64,000 nt of DNA from Catonia carolina (Eukaryota > Arthropoda > Insecta > Hemiptera > Achilidae), in NCBI GenBank assembly GCA_035578175.1, contig JAQMRL010000008.1, positions 95,427,041 to 95,491,040 on the forward strand. The letters are read 5' to 3'. How positions within the stretch are numbered: the stretch's first letter is position 1; each line of letters starts with the position of its first letter. The notes below the pieces were generated by a model. That model was not told the origin of the DNA. It worked only from the letters and a program-made list of their open reading frames with translations, and searched no databases. A program made the translations under genes and the position numbers. Of the stretch, positions 22,243-34,184 are shown piece by piece.

Positions 22243-22489
22243 TAGTTATCTACGGACAATAAATTAATGCTCGCATTCCATCTAAAGTTAGTGTGCATCA
22301 TGTGGATGAGATAAGCGTTAGGGAGCTCCGTTTCTCTGTGTTACAAAACACCTACATTTTGTTAATGTTATTTACGACAACAAAGTGCAGGATTCTGCAT
22401 TTTGATAGAGTAGTACTGTAATTTGGGTTCTGATAAACCGATACTGGTATTCAGGTTCTTTTAAGGATCGGGTTATTAATTAATAGAAC

Positions 22490-22740
22490 AACTTCCTTTT
22501 AAACTTATTACAAGTATTTATTAATAAATTAAATTACTACAATAAACTATTACGGTTACAACTATTAGTTAATTACTTTAACTATTAGTATTCTATTAAT
22601 AGTAATATAATAATAGCTACTAATAACTAATATAGTAATACTTAGTTACTATTAATAGTAATAAAATTAATAATACACTGTATTAGTACTGTTAGTTTTA
22701 ACTATTAGTTTTAAAACTTAAGACTTAATTAAACAACTAG
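22490..22740. repeat. degenerate (CTATTAG/ATTAATA) low-complexity tract
   Basis: Irregular reiteration of ACTATTAGT, ATTAATAGTAAT and related words over about 250 bp, without a fixed unit. This is an old, decayed satellite-like tract. Confidence 0.6.
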
Positions 22741-23281
22741 ACAGTAAATATAGCCAATAAAAATTAGTGAATGAATCAAACTTACAATTTTTAACAATAG
22801 AACAACTATTTTCCCGTTAACTGTTCAATCCTCACATTGGTAAACTCAACTGTTTTTAACACCCTATTAGCACTGGCTTCAAAACGTTTTCACAACAAAA
22901 TATGTTCGGCCGGTATTTACTTACACCCCTCGGATACTACTGAACTGCCCGACAACAAAGCCGACAGTTTTGTATACCCTACCTTAGAATTTCTACAAAT
23001 ATAAAGGTAGAATAACTAAAATAACAAAATTCTATATTAATCTACCTGTTTTTAGAAAAGAAGTAGTTACCATCAGTAGATCATACTATCTGATTGCTAC
23101 TCCATGTGGTTGATAACCTTAACCCTTTCAATGCAAACATCCCGAAAACAGGAAGTCGGTATCTTTTATCTAAAGTGTCTACGTGGCCGGTTTACCGGAC
23201 GTTCATTCGTTATGCATGACGTGTCAACGTCCGTATAACCAAACGTTTACAAAAAAAAATTTTAACAAGAATTAATGGAAT
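22741..23281. other. unassigned
   Basis: No recognised gene or repeat. Confidence 0.4.
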
Positions 23282-23293
23282 AATGTATTCTGA

Positions 23294-23467
23294 GACCGCC
23301 TCCGTAGTGTAGTGACTAGCGCGCTAGCCTACAAAGCGAAAAGTACCGGGTTCGATTCCCGGCTAGGGTCTGGAAATTTTAACTCGTTATAACCACCGTT
23401 ACAGTACCAAAACCCATAGTAGTAGCTTATGACCAAGCTGTCGATGTGACTTAAAATAAACTAAAAA
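23294..23467 (+). mobile_element. tRNA-derived SINE, family C
   Basis: Head CCGTAGTGTAGTGACTAGCGC and B box GGGTTCGATTCCC, body with CCAAAACCCATAG and a tail ending AAATAAACTAAAA. A 12-bp duplication AATGTATTYTGA (23282-23293 and 23468-23479, one mismatch) frames it, which fixes its ends and confirms retrotransposition. Confidence 0.85.
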
Positions 23468-23691
23468 AATGTATTTTGAATATTCGTAGTGTTATCAGAA
23501 CGATTTATTTTTTTTATGTACACAATAAACATTAATTTTTAACGAGAAATTGTTTTTTCTGTAACACTGAAATTTGGTTGGTAATGGCAGCCTTACACCA
23601 GCAAGTTGTCGAAATAAGAGCTGGTACTTTTCGTACGTCCAATAAAATAATATACGTTATTTTACACTTTAGGATCAATTTATAGCTAACT

Positions 23692-24447
23692 ATAGGGTGA
23701 TTCAAAAAGAGCGCCGGTTTTGATATATCAAATTAAGAGATTTATTTTATTGAAAAACTGAAAATAAATACATCAACAAGTTCATCTTTCCTTCCGATTT
23801 TATGTATGAAAAATGATGTCATGCATGTGTCCTCCTCTACTGCGCTGGCACGCATCAACTCTGTCCATGAAATTGGATATTACTGCACGACAAGTTTCGA
23901 CTTCCATTTGCCCGATAACCCGTCGAATTTCCTCCTTCAAGTCATTGATGTTTCGGGGTTTATTGGCATACACCAATGACTTCAGATGACCCCAAAGATA
24001 AAAGTCACAAGGCGTCAAGTCACACGACCTTGGTGGCCATTGATGGTCAGAATTACGAGAAATGATGCGATCCTGGAACCGTTCACGGAGCAACAACATT
24101 GTTTCTCGTGCAGCGTGACAGGTGGCACCATCCTGATGAAACCACAACTCGTCAATGTCCATTCCATCCAAATGACGCCACAAAAACTCCCTAATCATCG
24201 TACGGTATCGGTCTCCATTTACTGTCACGGCTTGTCCTTCTTGATTTTCAAAAAAGTAAGGGCCGATGACACCGCCCGACCAAAAGCCGCACCAAACTGT
24301 CACTCACTGTGCATACAAGAGAAACTACAACTGAATCGTCAATCGGAATGTTCTCCAAAATAGGAATGAGGTCAAACAATGTTGCCAACCAATAAACAAA
24401 AATTTACCAGCCGTTTAAAAACCGGCGCTCTTTTTGAATCACCCTTT
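23692..24447 (-). mobile_element. internally deleted mariner-superfamily element
   Basis: Perfect 28-bp terminal inverted repeats lie at 23694-23721 and 24418-24445, starting AGGGTGATTCAAAAAGAGC, with TA-containing flanks. The transposase on the minus strand starts abruptly in its catalytic domain, so several hundred base pairs encoding the N-terminal DNA-binding region have been deleted. Identical TIRs suggest recent mobility, presumably with transposase supplied in trans. Confidence 0.9.
23800..24303 (-). pseudogene. mariner-type transposase, C-terminal half
   Basis: The 167-codon frame opens with T-V-W-C-G-F-W-S-G-G-V, then has the second catalytic region F-H-Q-D-G-A-T-C-H-A-A and the third W-P-P-R-S-C-D-L-T-P-C-D-F-Y-L-W-G. 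The usual S-P-D-L-T is S-C-D-L-T here. The helix-turn-helix half and the first catalytic Asp segment are missing, so the product could not catalyse transposition. The frame has no stop through this half and is thus little decayed. Confidence 0.8.
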
Positions 24448-25520
24448 ATAACTCGTAAATATTCTTTGGGCACTGAAAGGGTTAATAACCTCTCAGTGCA
24501 GCTAACATTTGAAATTCTGAAGCATTTATTATGTACGTATTTAACTGCAATTGGATTTGAATTTCTTCAAATTCACTTTTTGTTTACATTACGTGAAACG
24601 ATTAAGAACACCCTCAATTAATTTTTTTCCCTGTACACTACAAATCTAATAAAAGTTTTACTTTCTCTTATTATATTATACAAATTATGAAAGTACTAGT
24701 TAGATTCGTGTCACAATTTTGAAATTGAGTTTTCACCGGAAATACTAGATATTTCTAGGTCCCCAGAGTACAAAAATAATGTTTGTAGAAATTGCGTGAG
24801 TGAACAGCATAACTGAATCGAAGTATCCAGAAACTTAGTACTCTACCTTAGCTATCCCGAGGGAATCCGATGTTTATTAAGAAACTTTTGGCAAAAATCG
24901 ATCATCCGAAAGTACCACTTTCCTAATTTTAACACAGAAGGTTATACATTTTTATACGGATTTTCACGTCTAGTGGTTTTGGTGGGTATGGAATAGTATT
25001 GACAGTTCTTATCGAGTGAAAATTATCCAGTTTTGAATCTTTTCCGGGATTTCCCGCCACCTACTGCAGTAGGTACTAATGTGTTTTTAAGTATTTTACA
25101 ACAAATTTGCTGTGAGCTAGAGAACTCAAAAAGTTTGCTGTTTACATGACAAATGTGAACAATTTCTTTTAAATAAAACCTTAAGTATACATCTACATGT
25201 TATAAATGATTTATAAACTGTTCAAATAAGCTGAAAAATGTATATTCCAGTACTTTTATGTTATTGAGTCTACAGAAATGTTTATTTGCTCATTTATTAC
25301 GATTACACTTACTACTTATTAACTACATCGTGGGAGAAGAATTAAAGGAGAAAGTAGACTCCATTCCCCTACTTCCAGAAATCAACACGTTGGTGGTTCT
25401 TTGAAACCGTTTACTTTAATTTTCTGTGTTCAGCTGACTGTGTTTTAAAACTTTTCCATCTCGAAAAGAAAACTCTATTCAGACTTTTCCAACTTCATAT
25501 TAGATTTCCGTTTTTAATCA
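24448..25520. other. unassigned
   Basis: About 1.07 kb without a recognised gene or repeat. Confidence 0.4.
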
Positions 25521-25539
25521 ATGAGTACTTCCTCTTCTC

Positions 25540-26177
25540 TCGCACGCTACATAATCATGTGTTGTTTAGGTCATCAGCCAAAACTCAGTTTTGAACCTCT
25601 AGAGGCTTTACTAAGTAAAACGCAGAGTAAAGTGGTTTACCATGCCGTCCTCACTGAGTGGAAAAGTATGCTTAACAGCATGCCAGGCCCTCCGAAAAGC
25701 ATCTACTTCCACATTGCAAATGATACCTTCAGTTCATTTACCATAAGGTCTGGCTGTATAATGAAATTCATTACTCTCAATGTCTTTTACATCTCTACCT
25801 CTTCTGTTTTTAAATAGTTCAGTCATATGGTTGGCTGACCATGTAATAAGAAATAGAATTATTTTTTGTAGCCCTGGAACTAGCAGATCGAGTGAAAATA
25901 ATTTAACACACCTCCTGTCTGTTATAGGGAAACACATAATCATGGTCCTACACAAAAGGCTTGATGGAGAGCCTGGCCAAAACAAAAAGATATATAGAAA
26001 TACTGATGTTGTATATTAAATTGAAAGACTGAATAAGAAATGAGGATTATTCAAAAATTTAAAATAATAGACAGTAAAACAGTATCATCAATATGGTGAT
26101 GGGTCAGACACCCAATGAGGCAGACGGTTGATTGATGGAACAAGGAAATTTAGCAGTGGATGATCTGGATGATCTGG
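25540..26177 (+). repeat. repeat family D, tandem unit 1
   Basis: Begins near GTTGTTTAGGTCATCAGCC and runs through TGCCAGGCCCTC, CATTACTCTCAATG and CTGTCTGTTATAGGGAAAC to a segment with GGGTCAGACACCCAATGAG. From about 25670 it is repeated by unit 2. It contains the unoccupied version (AAGATATATAGAAATACTG at about 25988) of the site at which a pogo-like element entered unit 2. Confidence 0.75.
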
Positions 26178-27760
26178 ATGCTTATCAGCATGCCAGGCCC
26201 TCTGAAAAGCATCTACTTCCACCCTTCAAATGATACCTTTACTTCATCCACCACAGGGTCTGGCTGTATAATGAAATTCATTACTCTCAGTGGATATAAC
26301 TCTGAGTGTCTTTTACATCTCTACCTTTTCTGTTCTTAAATAGTTCAGTCATATTGTTGGCTGACCATGTAATAAGAAATAGAATTATTTTTGTAGCCCT
26401 GGAACTAGCAGATCGAGTGAAAATAATTTAACACACCTCCTGTCTGTTATAGGGAAACACATAGGCCCTAATCATGGTCCTACACAAAAGGCTTGATGGA
26501 GAGCCTGGCCAAAACAAAAAGATATACAGTAAAATCTCTCTATAGCGGAATTGAAGGGAACATGAGGTACCGCCGCTATAAAGAGAGTTCCGTTATAGAG
26601 AGAGCGAGTAATTTAACGGTGGGAGGGAAGTTGGAGTACTAATTTTTCTGTACAAAATAACTTATATACGTATGTAAATGGTGCATGGAATAAGTTTTTG
26701 AAAAACTACTGAATATATAACTTTATGACGAATGTTTAATACAGTAGATTACTTCAATACAGTGAGATATTTAAATTAATTACATAAAGTGTAGGTTATT
26801 AACTTAACAAGAAATTTGGATACTAACTGGTTTTATTAGATGTTGTGTTACTAATGTTTAACAATAGCATTTCACTTTTCGTATTGAACTTTTTTCAATA
26901 ATCATTCATACAGTACATACCGTAATAGATAGCCTAAAATTAATTAGCACTGAAACTCGTTTTTCACTGAACAGTAATAGACAATACATACATACAATTA
27001 AAATCTAATAAAACATAGGCTACACAAACACAAAAAATACACAGTACAGTGTATTTTTTTTTGTTATTAAGGAAACAATAACTGTGAAGTACATTTCATT
27101 TCGTAAAATAAGTTGTAAATTTTGTTTCGTTTTCAATTCATAAAACATGTCTTCAATCTCATTTTCAATGTTTAAAACTTGTAAATTTTCATTTACATAT
27201 TGGCAATGACAGTACGTGGAAACAACAAGAATAGCGTCTAGTGCCTGTTTACTTGAAGAGACAACATTTCTGTTTCCATTTCAACGTCATCTTCACTTTC
27301 TTGCTCGTTGTTTTGGGCTAAGACATTTTCGATTATTGCATCATCGCCAACATCTGCTGAAGTGGCTAAGTCATTGTCTGCCCCTACATAGCCGACTAAA
27401 TCCATAGGCCTATCCTGAAGATATTGTTTTGCCGCTATAGAGAGATTTTTGTGCCGCTATGACGAGAGTTAAATACATTATCGTAGTATACGAAAGGGTT
27501 GGGGTCGGCAAATAATGCCGCTAAAGAGAGATTTCCGCTATATAGAGTTCCGCAATAGAGAGATTTTACTGTATAGAAATACTGATGTTGTATATTAAAT
27601 TGAAAGACTGAATAAGAAATGAGGATTATTCAAAAACCTAAAATAATAGACAGTAAAACAGCGCTAGGAATCATCAATATGGTGATGGGTCAGACACCCA
27701 ATGAGGCAGACGGTTGATTGATGAAACAAGGAAATTCAGCAGTGGATGATCTGTTTGGAA
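26178..27760 (+). repeat. repeat family D, tandem unit 2 (interrupted)
   Basis: Second, direct copy of about 510 bp of unit 1, starting at ATGCTTATCAGCATGCCAG and resuming after the pogo-like insertion at 27572 with TATAGAAATACTGATGTTG. Unit 1 lacks a short segment present here (GGATATAACTCTGAG, about 26301). The junction between units is a small GATGATCTGGATGATCTGG reiteration. Confidence 0.75.
26527..27571 (-). mobile_element. pogo/Tigger-like DNA transposon, non-autonomous
   Basis: Terminal inverted repeats CAGTAAAATCTCTCTATAGC on the left and CAGTAAAATCTCTCTATTGC on the right (read inward) are flanked by TA (26525-26526, 27572-27573). Subterminal GCCGCTATAAAGAGAG-like motifs recur. On the minus strand around 27415-27200 a short frame with V-G-A-D-N-D, an acidic run E-S-E-D-D-V-E-M-E-T-E and a stop resembles the acidic C-terminal tail of pogo-type transposases. 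No DDE domain remains. Confidence 0.85.
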
Positions 27761-28013
27761 AAGATAAGTAGAAGCCGTCCAGAAATACGGGGGAGAGGTT
27801 TTTTGAAACTGGTGACCGAATTTAATCGGGTAAGAATAGCACAAAGCAGGTAATTGTGAATACAAACAGGAGAGGATTATTTCCGACACTGGCCGATGAT
27901 AGAGTGATAAAAAATAATAAAGATGATTTTCAGCCAATAATACCGTTGTAATTCTCAAATACCGAGTGTCTCGGAAAAATGTATGCACTTTTTGAACGGA
28001 TATATTAATTTGA

Positions 28014-28336
28014 TTTTTTATTCCTAATTTGTGTATGTTGCAATCTGTTCAATTTAGAACAATAAGCAACCCCATGGCCCAATGAGATGAGGATGATGTG
28101 TATGACGTGTAAATGAGGTGTAGTCTTGTACAGACCCAGGCCGACCATTCCTGAGAGAGTATGGTTAATTAAACCCCAACCATCAAAGTACACCGGTAAC
28201 CACTGTCTAGTATTCAAATCCGTATAAAAGTAACTACCTTAACTAGGATTTGAACCAGGAACCTTCGCCTCCGAAAATCAGCTGATAAACAGCTGATTTT
28301 GGCGACGACTTTACCTCTAGACCAACCCGGTGGGTT
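28014..28336 (-). mobile_element. tRNA-derived SINE, family A
   Basis: Full-length minus-strand copy with the same head, CAGCTG palindrome (here one base off, CAGCTGATAAACAGCTG) and body as the copy at 8140. A perfect 10-bp duplication ATTAATTTGA at 28004-28013 and 28337-28346 marks a target-primed insertion. Confidence 0.92.
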
Positions 28337-28444
28337 ATTAATTTGAATAAAACACATTTTCAAAACCTGCATCAGCTGACAATTAAAAACAGCTGATTAT
28401 TAATATTGTAACTCATTGTCATTGTATCTCTCATTTAGTACGGG

Positions 28445-28740
28445 ATAAACATGGATATAGGTTGTCTTTTGATCAACGTAAATGGGTTTTAAAGTGTTTC
28501 TGGAAGACTGAGAATGTTCAACAGCTTCAAAGACGAAGGAAAATGAAATTTCGAACCCAACCAACTTCAAGAATAACAATTTCTAGGATTCGTAACAAAT
28601 TTTGAACGCATGGGACAATAAGAAATTTAAACAAGGAAAGGTTTGGGTGGAGAAAAACCTACACAATTAATCAAAATGTCAATGTGGTTATGCAATTCTG
28701 TATAAGCACGTTGCGGTAGATGTATTGCAGTTAACGGTAA
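28445..28740 (+). pseudogene. transposase N-terminal helix-turn-helix (DUF4817-like) remnant
   Basis: The frame reads W-V-L-K-C-F-W-K-T-E-N-V, then R-R-R-K-M-K-F-R-T-Q-P-T-S-R-I-T-I-S-R-I-R-N-K-F, then a stop, and continues as H-G-T-I-R-N-L-N-K. This is the pattern of the DUF4817 DNA-binding domain that precedes DDE transposases in many insect elements. Stops and the absence of the catalytic half show it is dead. The complementary half occurs at 10310. Confidence 0.7.
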
Positions 28741-28860
28741 TCATTTTAATCATTTATCATTTTTATTACAATACAACACAAATATTATCATGTATCTAAA
28801 TGTTTTATTCAAATAATTATATCCGTTTAAAAAGTGTACAGATTATTTTAAGACATTCAG

Positions 28861-29639
28861 TGTACCTATTCGTTGTTTTTCAGTAAAAGATTTAATTTAA
28901 TTCTTTTCGGAAGAACACGATTCTTAAAATAAAGGTTGAAATGTTAAAAACATCTAATTTAGTAAACGGAACCATTTTCTTAAAATTAATATTATTAATA
29001 CAAAAGTTTTTTATAAAATTAACTTACATAACTTCGAAGTACGGAAAACTCAATTTGGTACTGAATAATTAATTTGATCTACGTAAAGTTGATACCGTAT
29101 TATCGTTCATCCACGATGAAAATTTTATCTTACAACGAATTCTACGAAATCTGTTGGAACAACATTTCATAATTATTTATTTTTGTAACAATATTAGTTA
29201 CATCTTATAATATCTCTCAAGGAAGGTATATTATACGAATACTAAAAAACGAATAAAAACTTAAATGAAATTGAAAAATGGAAAAGTATTGTACTTCTTA
29301 GTATTCTATACAGTTCTGTACCTTTAACGTCAAAGACATTTAATTTCAAAATAAAAGCTGTTTCAAACTTCATAATAAAAATACGATATTCTTTTGATAA
29401 AATGAATTAAAGACCATTATATTTCTATTAAATACTTCTAACTAAAATAGTATTCTATGACTTTCAAAGATGAAATGTCTGTTTCAGTTGGTATTCGATG
29501 AACAGAAATGTATCGGTTCAGATTTTATAGAAAATTTACAAAAGCGATAATTTATTAAATAAAAAGAGAAATACTTAACGGATAATAAAGATCTTTTAAA
29601 AGAGTTCATCTTAAGATGTGAGAAAAATGATACAAGCAA
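28861..29639. other. unassigned AT-rich stretch
   Basis: No recognised gene or repeat. Confidence 0.4.
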
Positions 29640-30290
29640 ACAAAAAAAATTGGTGTGAAATACTTACACGACTTTCTCGTGCTAATTTAGGCTAAACACT
29701 GAAATATATAACCTATGTTTAATTATGAGTAAATAATGTAAACTTAACAAATAAGCTGTTTTTTAATATATTTTTAAGTCGCATCAACATCTTGGTTGTT
29801 AATCATTACTTTAGGGAATGACACAATGGGTTTAGACACGTAATAATTTCCAGATCCTGTCCGGGAATCGAACCAGTGACCTTCCACTTCGTAGCGCACT
29901 AACCACTACGCCACTGAGGTGGTCATTACCTAATTTTAATCATAAGGGAATGGGGCAAAATGAAAATCATCGCTGTGGAACTTAAAGATACGGGAAATCA
30001 CTTACTGACGCTCTGTAGAATAAAATATTTGAAATTAAAGTTGTTGGTTTTTAATTTTCTACAACTTTGATTATATGCGCGTTTGCTGCTCTTATATGCA
30101 CATTAAGGCCACAATCTCAAAAAGAAACATTTTATTTTACCACGAGAGGCACAGCCCTTTAGAATTTCAGCAGACTTACCCTATCATGTAGAACATTAAA
30201 AAATGTAGTACACGAGACGTAGTTTTTTTTTAATCATAGGAGCTATTTTTGAGTTATTTCAAAAAAAATTAAAAAACCGCATTGTTATTT
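29640..30290 (-). repeat. repeat family E, copy with nested SINE C
   Basis: Minus-strand copy of the unclassified repeat, with landmarks GGTGTGAAATACTTACACG, GGAACTTAAAGATACGGG and AATTTCAGCAGACTTACCC. A SINE C lies within it. Confidence 0.6.
29765..29925 (-). mobile_element. tRNA-derived SINE, family C
   Basis: Minus-strand copy. Head with GTGGCGTAGTGGTTAGTGCG and a near-consensus B box (CTGGTTCGATTCCCGG), then the CATTGTGTCATTCCC body. It sits inside repeat E and is therefore younger than that copy. Confidence 0.8.
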
Positions 30291-30454
30291 TGTCAGCCGC
30301 TGGCTAATAATATTACTGATGGAACTTCTAAACAGACATTGCCTTGGAGGCTCTACTTTTTCTTTGTTGTGGAATTAGTTTGCAGTCTTTTTTTATTTTT
30401 TATTTAGAATAAATTATGATTGTTTTATTGTTTACAATAAGAATATCTTTTGTT

Positions 30455-30842
30455 GTTCAGGTCATCAGCCGAAAGGCTAGTTTGAACCTCTAGAGCTTTT
30501 ACTAAGTAAAAACGAGGAGTGAGGTGGTTTACTATTGCCTTCCTTACTGAATCGAAAGAGTACGTTTATCAGCATGCCAGGCCCTTCAAAAAGCACCTAC
30601 TTTACACCCTACAAAAGACACATTCACTTCATTCACCACGGGATCTGGCTGTATAGTGAAATTCATTACTCTCAGAAGAAATAACTCTGATTAGTGTCTT
30701 TTACACCTCTACCTCTTCTGTTCTTAAAAAGTTCAGTCATATAATTGGCTGACTATGTGATAAGAAACAGAACTATTTTTTGTAGCAATGAAACAAACAG
30801 ATCGAGTGCAATTAGATTAACATTCCACCTGCCCGCTACAGG
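30455..30842 (+). repeat. repeat family D copy
   Basis: Starts TTGTTGTTCAGGTCATCAGCC and follows the family through GCATGCCAGGCCCTTC, CATTACTCTCAGAAG and TTGGCTGACTATGTGATAAG to a CACCTGCCCGCTACAGGCG end. Diverged from the copies at 25.5 kb. Confidence 0.7.
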
Positions 30843-31426
30843 CGAGAATATCTTTTATTACTTTTATATTCTGTTTTATTTTTAAGTTGTTAATGTATTT
30901 TTCTACAACATGTAAAATAAATTTTCGTATTCTTATTCTTATTCCTGAAAATGTTGAGTGAAAGTAAATCATTAAACTGGCTGGGTCTAGCTGATTTAAA
31001 ATAATCTGTAAATAAAGGATAATATGGTAGAATTATATTTCTCATAAAACTTTATACGACAAACCTTTTGACCCTGAATGAACAGTTTTATTGCTTGGTC
31101 TAATATACACATACAAAGCTAAAATAAATAATTGATCAAAATAGCATGCAGTTAAGTTAACCGAAATCAAGGGCGAGTACTCCTTATATTTAGACACAAA
31201 ATGCATCGTTGATTTCTAAAACATTCTCTTTAATAGTCACATAAAACTATATTGATTCGAGGTTTGTTATCAACTGATTTGTCGTAAAAATCTTATGAAG
31301 GTTGGACGCGATAAATTCTTTCATAAATCTGTGTAGGTGTTTCCTCGTATAAAAATAGTCTTAACAACTAATAAATTTCAGGTAAATCATTAAAAATAAC
31401 TTGGCGGTTTAAACATATGTTTTTTC
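30843..31426. other. unassigned
   Basis: No recognised gene or repeat. Confidence 0.4.
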
Positions 31427-31436
31427 TTTAATTTAT

Positions 31437-31590
31437 TTCGTTTAGAGGTCAATAAACTGGCTTCAACACCGGGGGTCCCGGGTTCGATTTCCAGTCAGTT
31501 CTGCCATTTTTTATTTACTTATTATCATTTATCATCCTTAATGGTCTGCATTAACTTTAACGTACAAGACAGTAGGACGTAAAACAACAA
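31437..31590 (+). mobile_element. tRNA-derived SINE, family B
   Basis: Degenerate A-box region (TTTAGAGGTCAATAAACTGG) and a B box GGGTTCGATTTCC are followed by the family B body ending CAGTAGGACGTAAAACAAC. A perfect 10-bp duplication TTTAATTTAT at 31427-31436 and 31591-31600 delimits the insertion. Confidence 0.85.
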
Positions 31591-31600
31591 TTTAATTTAT

Positions 31601-32130
31601 GCAAAATTATTACCAGAATGGACTTTGATTTTACATCACTGAAATAAAAGTTTTCTAAGTTTTTGAGGCCTTCGGGCCAACCCAGTCAGTCAGCTGGTAG
31701 AAAGTCGCTATTATTTGTTATGTAACACCGGTTGGGCAAGCGACTTTGTATGGTGACCAGTTGACAGCCATCCATGAACAAACTACTGGGGTCCCTGTTC
31801 AAACTCATGTCTAATCTACGTCAAAAAATACAGCAAAAAGCAGTGATCAAATTGGGTAGTTGTCAACAATGTACAGTTCCCGATAACAAATAAAAGCTAA
31901 AAAAAAAGTTTTTGAGATTTAATACCTGGAAATTGAAAGCAGGGTTATCCTTTTAATACATCAAACACTTACTTATACAGTCGAAATTTTTGAAATATAT
32001 TATCTTTTAATAATGACGTAACGTTGCGTAGATCATTTTAAAGTTTTGTTGCACTTTGGTTCTGCCAGTTATAATGTATTGTTAATAAGAGTTAGACCCC
32101 GATTGCTAAGTAGATATCAAGAATGAAATG
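31601..32130. other. unassigned
   Basis: No recognised gene or repeat. Confidence 0.4.
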
Positions 32131-32134
32131 ATGT

Positions 32135-32440
32135 CTTTAAGACCTTTACCAGAGTATCAACTGCTGGACGATTAAAGAAATTCAGATATTATTTATGAAT
32201 TTAATGTGCCAAGGGTGATATCAATTATTAAAAAACAAAAGTAAAAGTCGTATAATATATAATAAACTCCAGTTTTTGATTTGGTTTTTGATGATATGGC
32301 GGATACCAGATGAGAACACCCAAACAGGTGTTTACTTACAAGCCAACCGGACAAAGTGATATTGGACGACCTCGGAAGAGATTGGTATTCCAATTTCTTG
32401 AAGAAATAGCAGATTACCGTACTAAGTTTGAAAATGGAGC
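32135..32440 (+). mobile_element. RTE-like LINE 3' fragment
   Basis: Starts in a segment shared with 52725-52900 (ACTGCTGGACGATTAAAGAAATT versus its counterpart), which encodes the T-x-L-D-x-K-x-N-E-I-like tail. It ends with P-T-G-Q-S-D-I-G-R-P-R-K-R near 32340. Frames are broken, so only a dead C-terminus is left. Confidence 0.6.
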
Positions 32441-33921
32441 AGACTAAGAGTATCATTAGTCTTATATATTAGTCTTGGATAAGTACTTCCAAATTTAATG
32501 AATTTTAATGTAACATTTTAATTCTTTATAGTCCTACTAGAAAACAAAAATACATTACATTTAAATGTCTGAAAATAATTAATCTACGTGATTTCCTGTA
32601 CAGAGACATTATTTTAAAAGAACTTGTTGATTTAGTTTCAAGGACTTCTGTCCTTAACAAAAAATATATTTAAATATAAAAAGTTAAGTAACAAATTTTG
32701 TAATCTATCATGTACTTAAGTGAATAGATAAATAAATATGTTTTATTAAAATACAATAGAAATTTACCTGAATAATAAATCTTCATTTTGAAAAGAAAAC
32801 AATGTACGTACGTGTAAAAACTCAACCCAAAATTTTTTGGTTCATTTAACGTTCGGACAATTTTTGAAATAACTTTCAAAATTATATCTCAACCATTATT
32901 AAAGTCATCCAAAATGTGTGTGTTTTATAGGTTTCCTTTTATTGGATCTAGTTAACCTTCTTCATCGTTTTTATAGTTGGTTAAGGGAAAGACGTCGTCA
33001 ATCGGAGTTATCAATTGGTTTCTATAAGGTTTCTTCCAAAATGTTTCGTGTTATATTAAATATTTATACGTATTTCATTTATTCTTTATAAATAATGTTC
33101 TGTTGAATATATTCAAGTAAAAAAGAACATAGGTCAATATTTTTTAACAAATTTATATCAACGGAATAAGCTTTATATTCTAATTCTAATATTTAAAATA
33201 TAATTAAGTAAATATTAATCATTAAGTAAATTAATACGGAATATAACAAATTTACTTGTTAATGTGGATTTCACTTAAGGTATTTTTAAAGTAATTGAAA
33301 ATTTGTTTGAAATTAAATTACTAAGAATTGATGTATTAAACAATGATATTCATATCGCATGTTTTCAACATTCTGATCTATGGACTCATGTTACTTACAT
33401 TAACTTAATGCATTACTTATGATGATCGTTTTCTTTGACATTAAATTAACCATTATCAAAATGAATTATAGTCTTACATAAGGACATAAATTTCTTCTTA
33501 ACATTTTATTATTTTAATGATTCTTACAAACAATAGTTTTAAATGTACTTAAAAATGTTAAGGATATTAATCAAATGAGTTTTAAATTTACTGTCAATTT
33601 TCAAACTCTTTCTTTACTTGAGTTCAAATTGCGTAATATGTAATTTAATTTAATTTGATTACAACATGTTATAAAATTTCTGTGACGTTCATTTTTTATT
33701 GTAGTAAAAGATATACAGAAATGATACTAAATTCCAAAGAAGGTTCTTTTCCGGTTTCAATTAAAATTCTCTTTTGATTGATTTTAATGATGTTTGTAAA
33801 CGAGTCCCTGAAATATTTACACGATTTATTATGGTTTTAATTCTCTTTTCCTTGTAAAGGTGAAACTATATTACGTTAAGGAACATTTCTTGTAAAGCCA
33901 CAATTTTTATTTGGTTTTCTA
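32441..33921. other. unassigned AT-rich stretch
   Basis: About 1.5 kb without recognised genes or repeats. Confidence 0.4.
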
Positions 33922-33930
33922 AATCCATAC

Positions 33931-34103
33931 AATTTTTTTTTCATTTAACGTCCGACTATTCTGCAATAACTGCTAATGCAGACGGTCAGAAGGATGATAG
34001 ATGAAGATGAGTGATGAAAAAATGCCAGACCTGACCTGGGAATCGAACCCGGGGCCCCGGCGTAGAAGCCAATTGCGCTAACCACTACGCCACGGGCCGG
34101 CCT
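33931..34103 (-). mobile_element. tRNA-derived SINE, family B (full length)
   Basis: Best family B copy. Minus-strand head CCGTGGCGTAGTGGTTAGCGC with B box GGGTTCGATTCCC, then a body with TCATCACTCATCTTCATC, TCTGCATTAGCAGTTATTGC, GTCGGACGTTAAATG and a short poly(A). A 9-bp duplication AATCCATAC (33922-33930, 34104-34112) frames it. Confidence 0.92.
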
Positions 34104-34184
34104 AATCCATACTAACAATGAAGGTTGATACTCGTATTTTATTCCTTCATGTGACATCTTACTTGAGCAAGAGTTGGTTTTCTA

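Larger units (their letters stand above)
27960..28860 (+). mobile_element. DUF4817-type Tc1/mariner element, deleted
   Basis: The left end (GCACTTTTTGAACGGATAT, 27986-28004) is repeated inverted at the right (ATCCGTTTAAAAAGTG, about 28820), with further similarity outward to GAGTGTCTCGG and CACTGAATGTC. The interior encodes only the N-terminal DNA-binding part of a transposase. A SINE A copy (28014-28336) has inserted next to the left end. The DDE half is missing. Confidence 0.65.
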
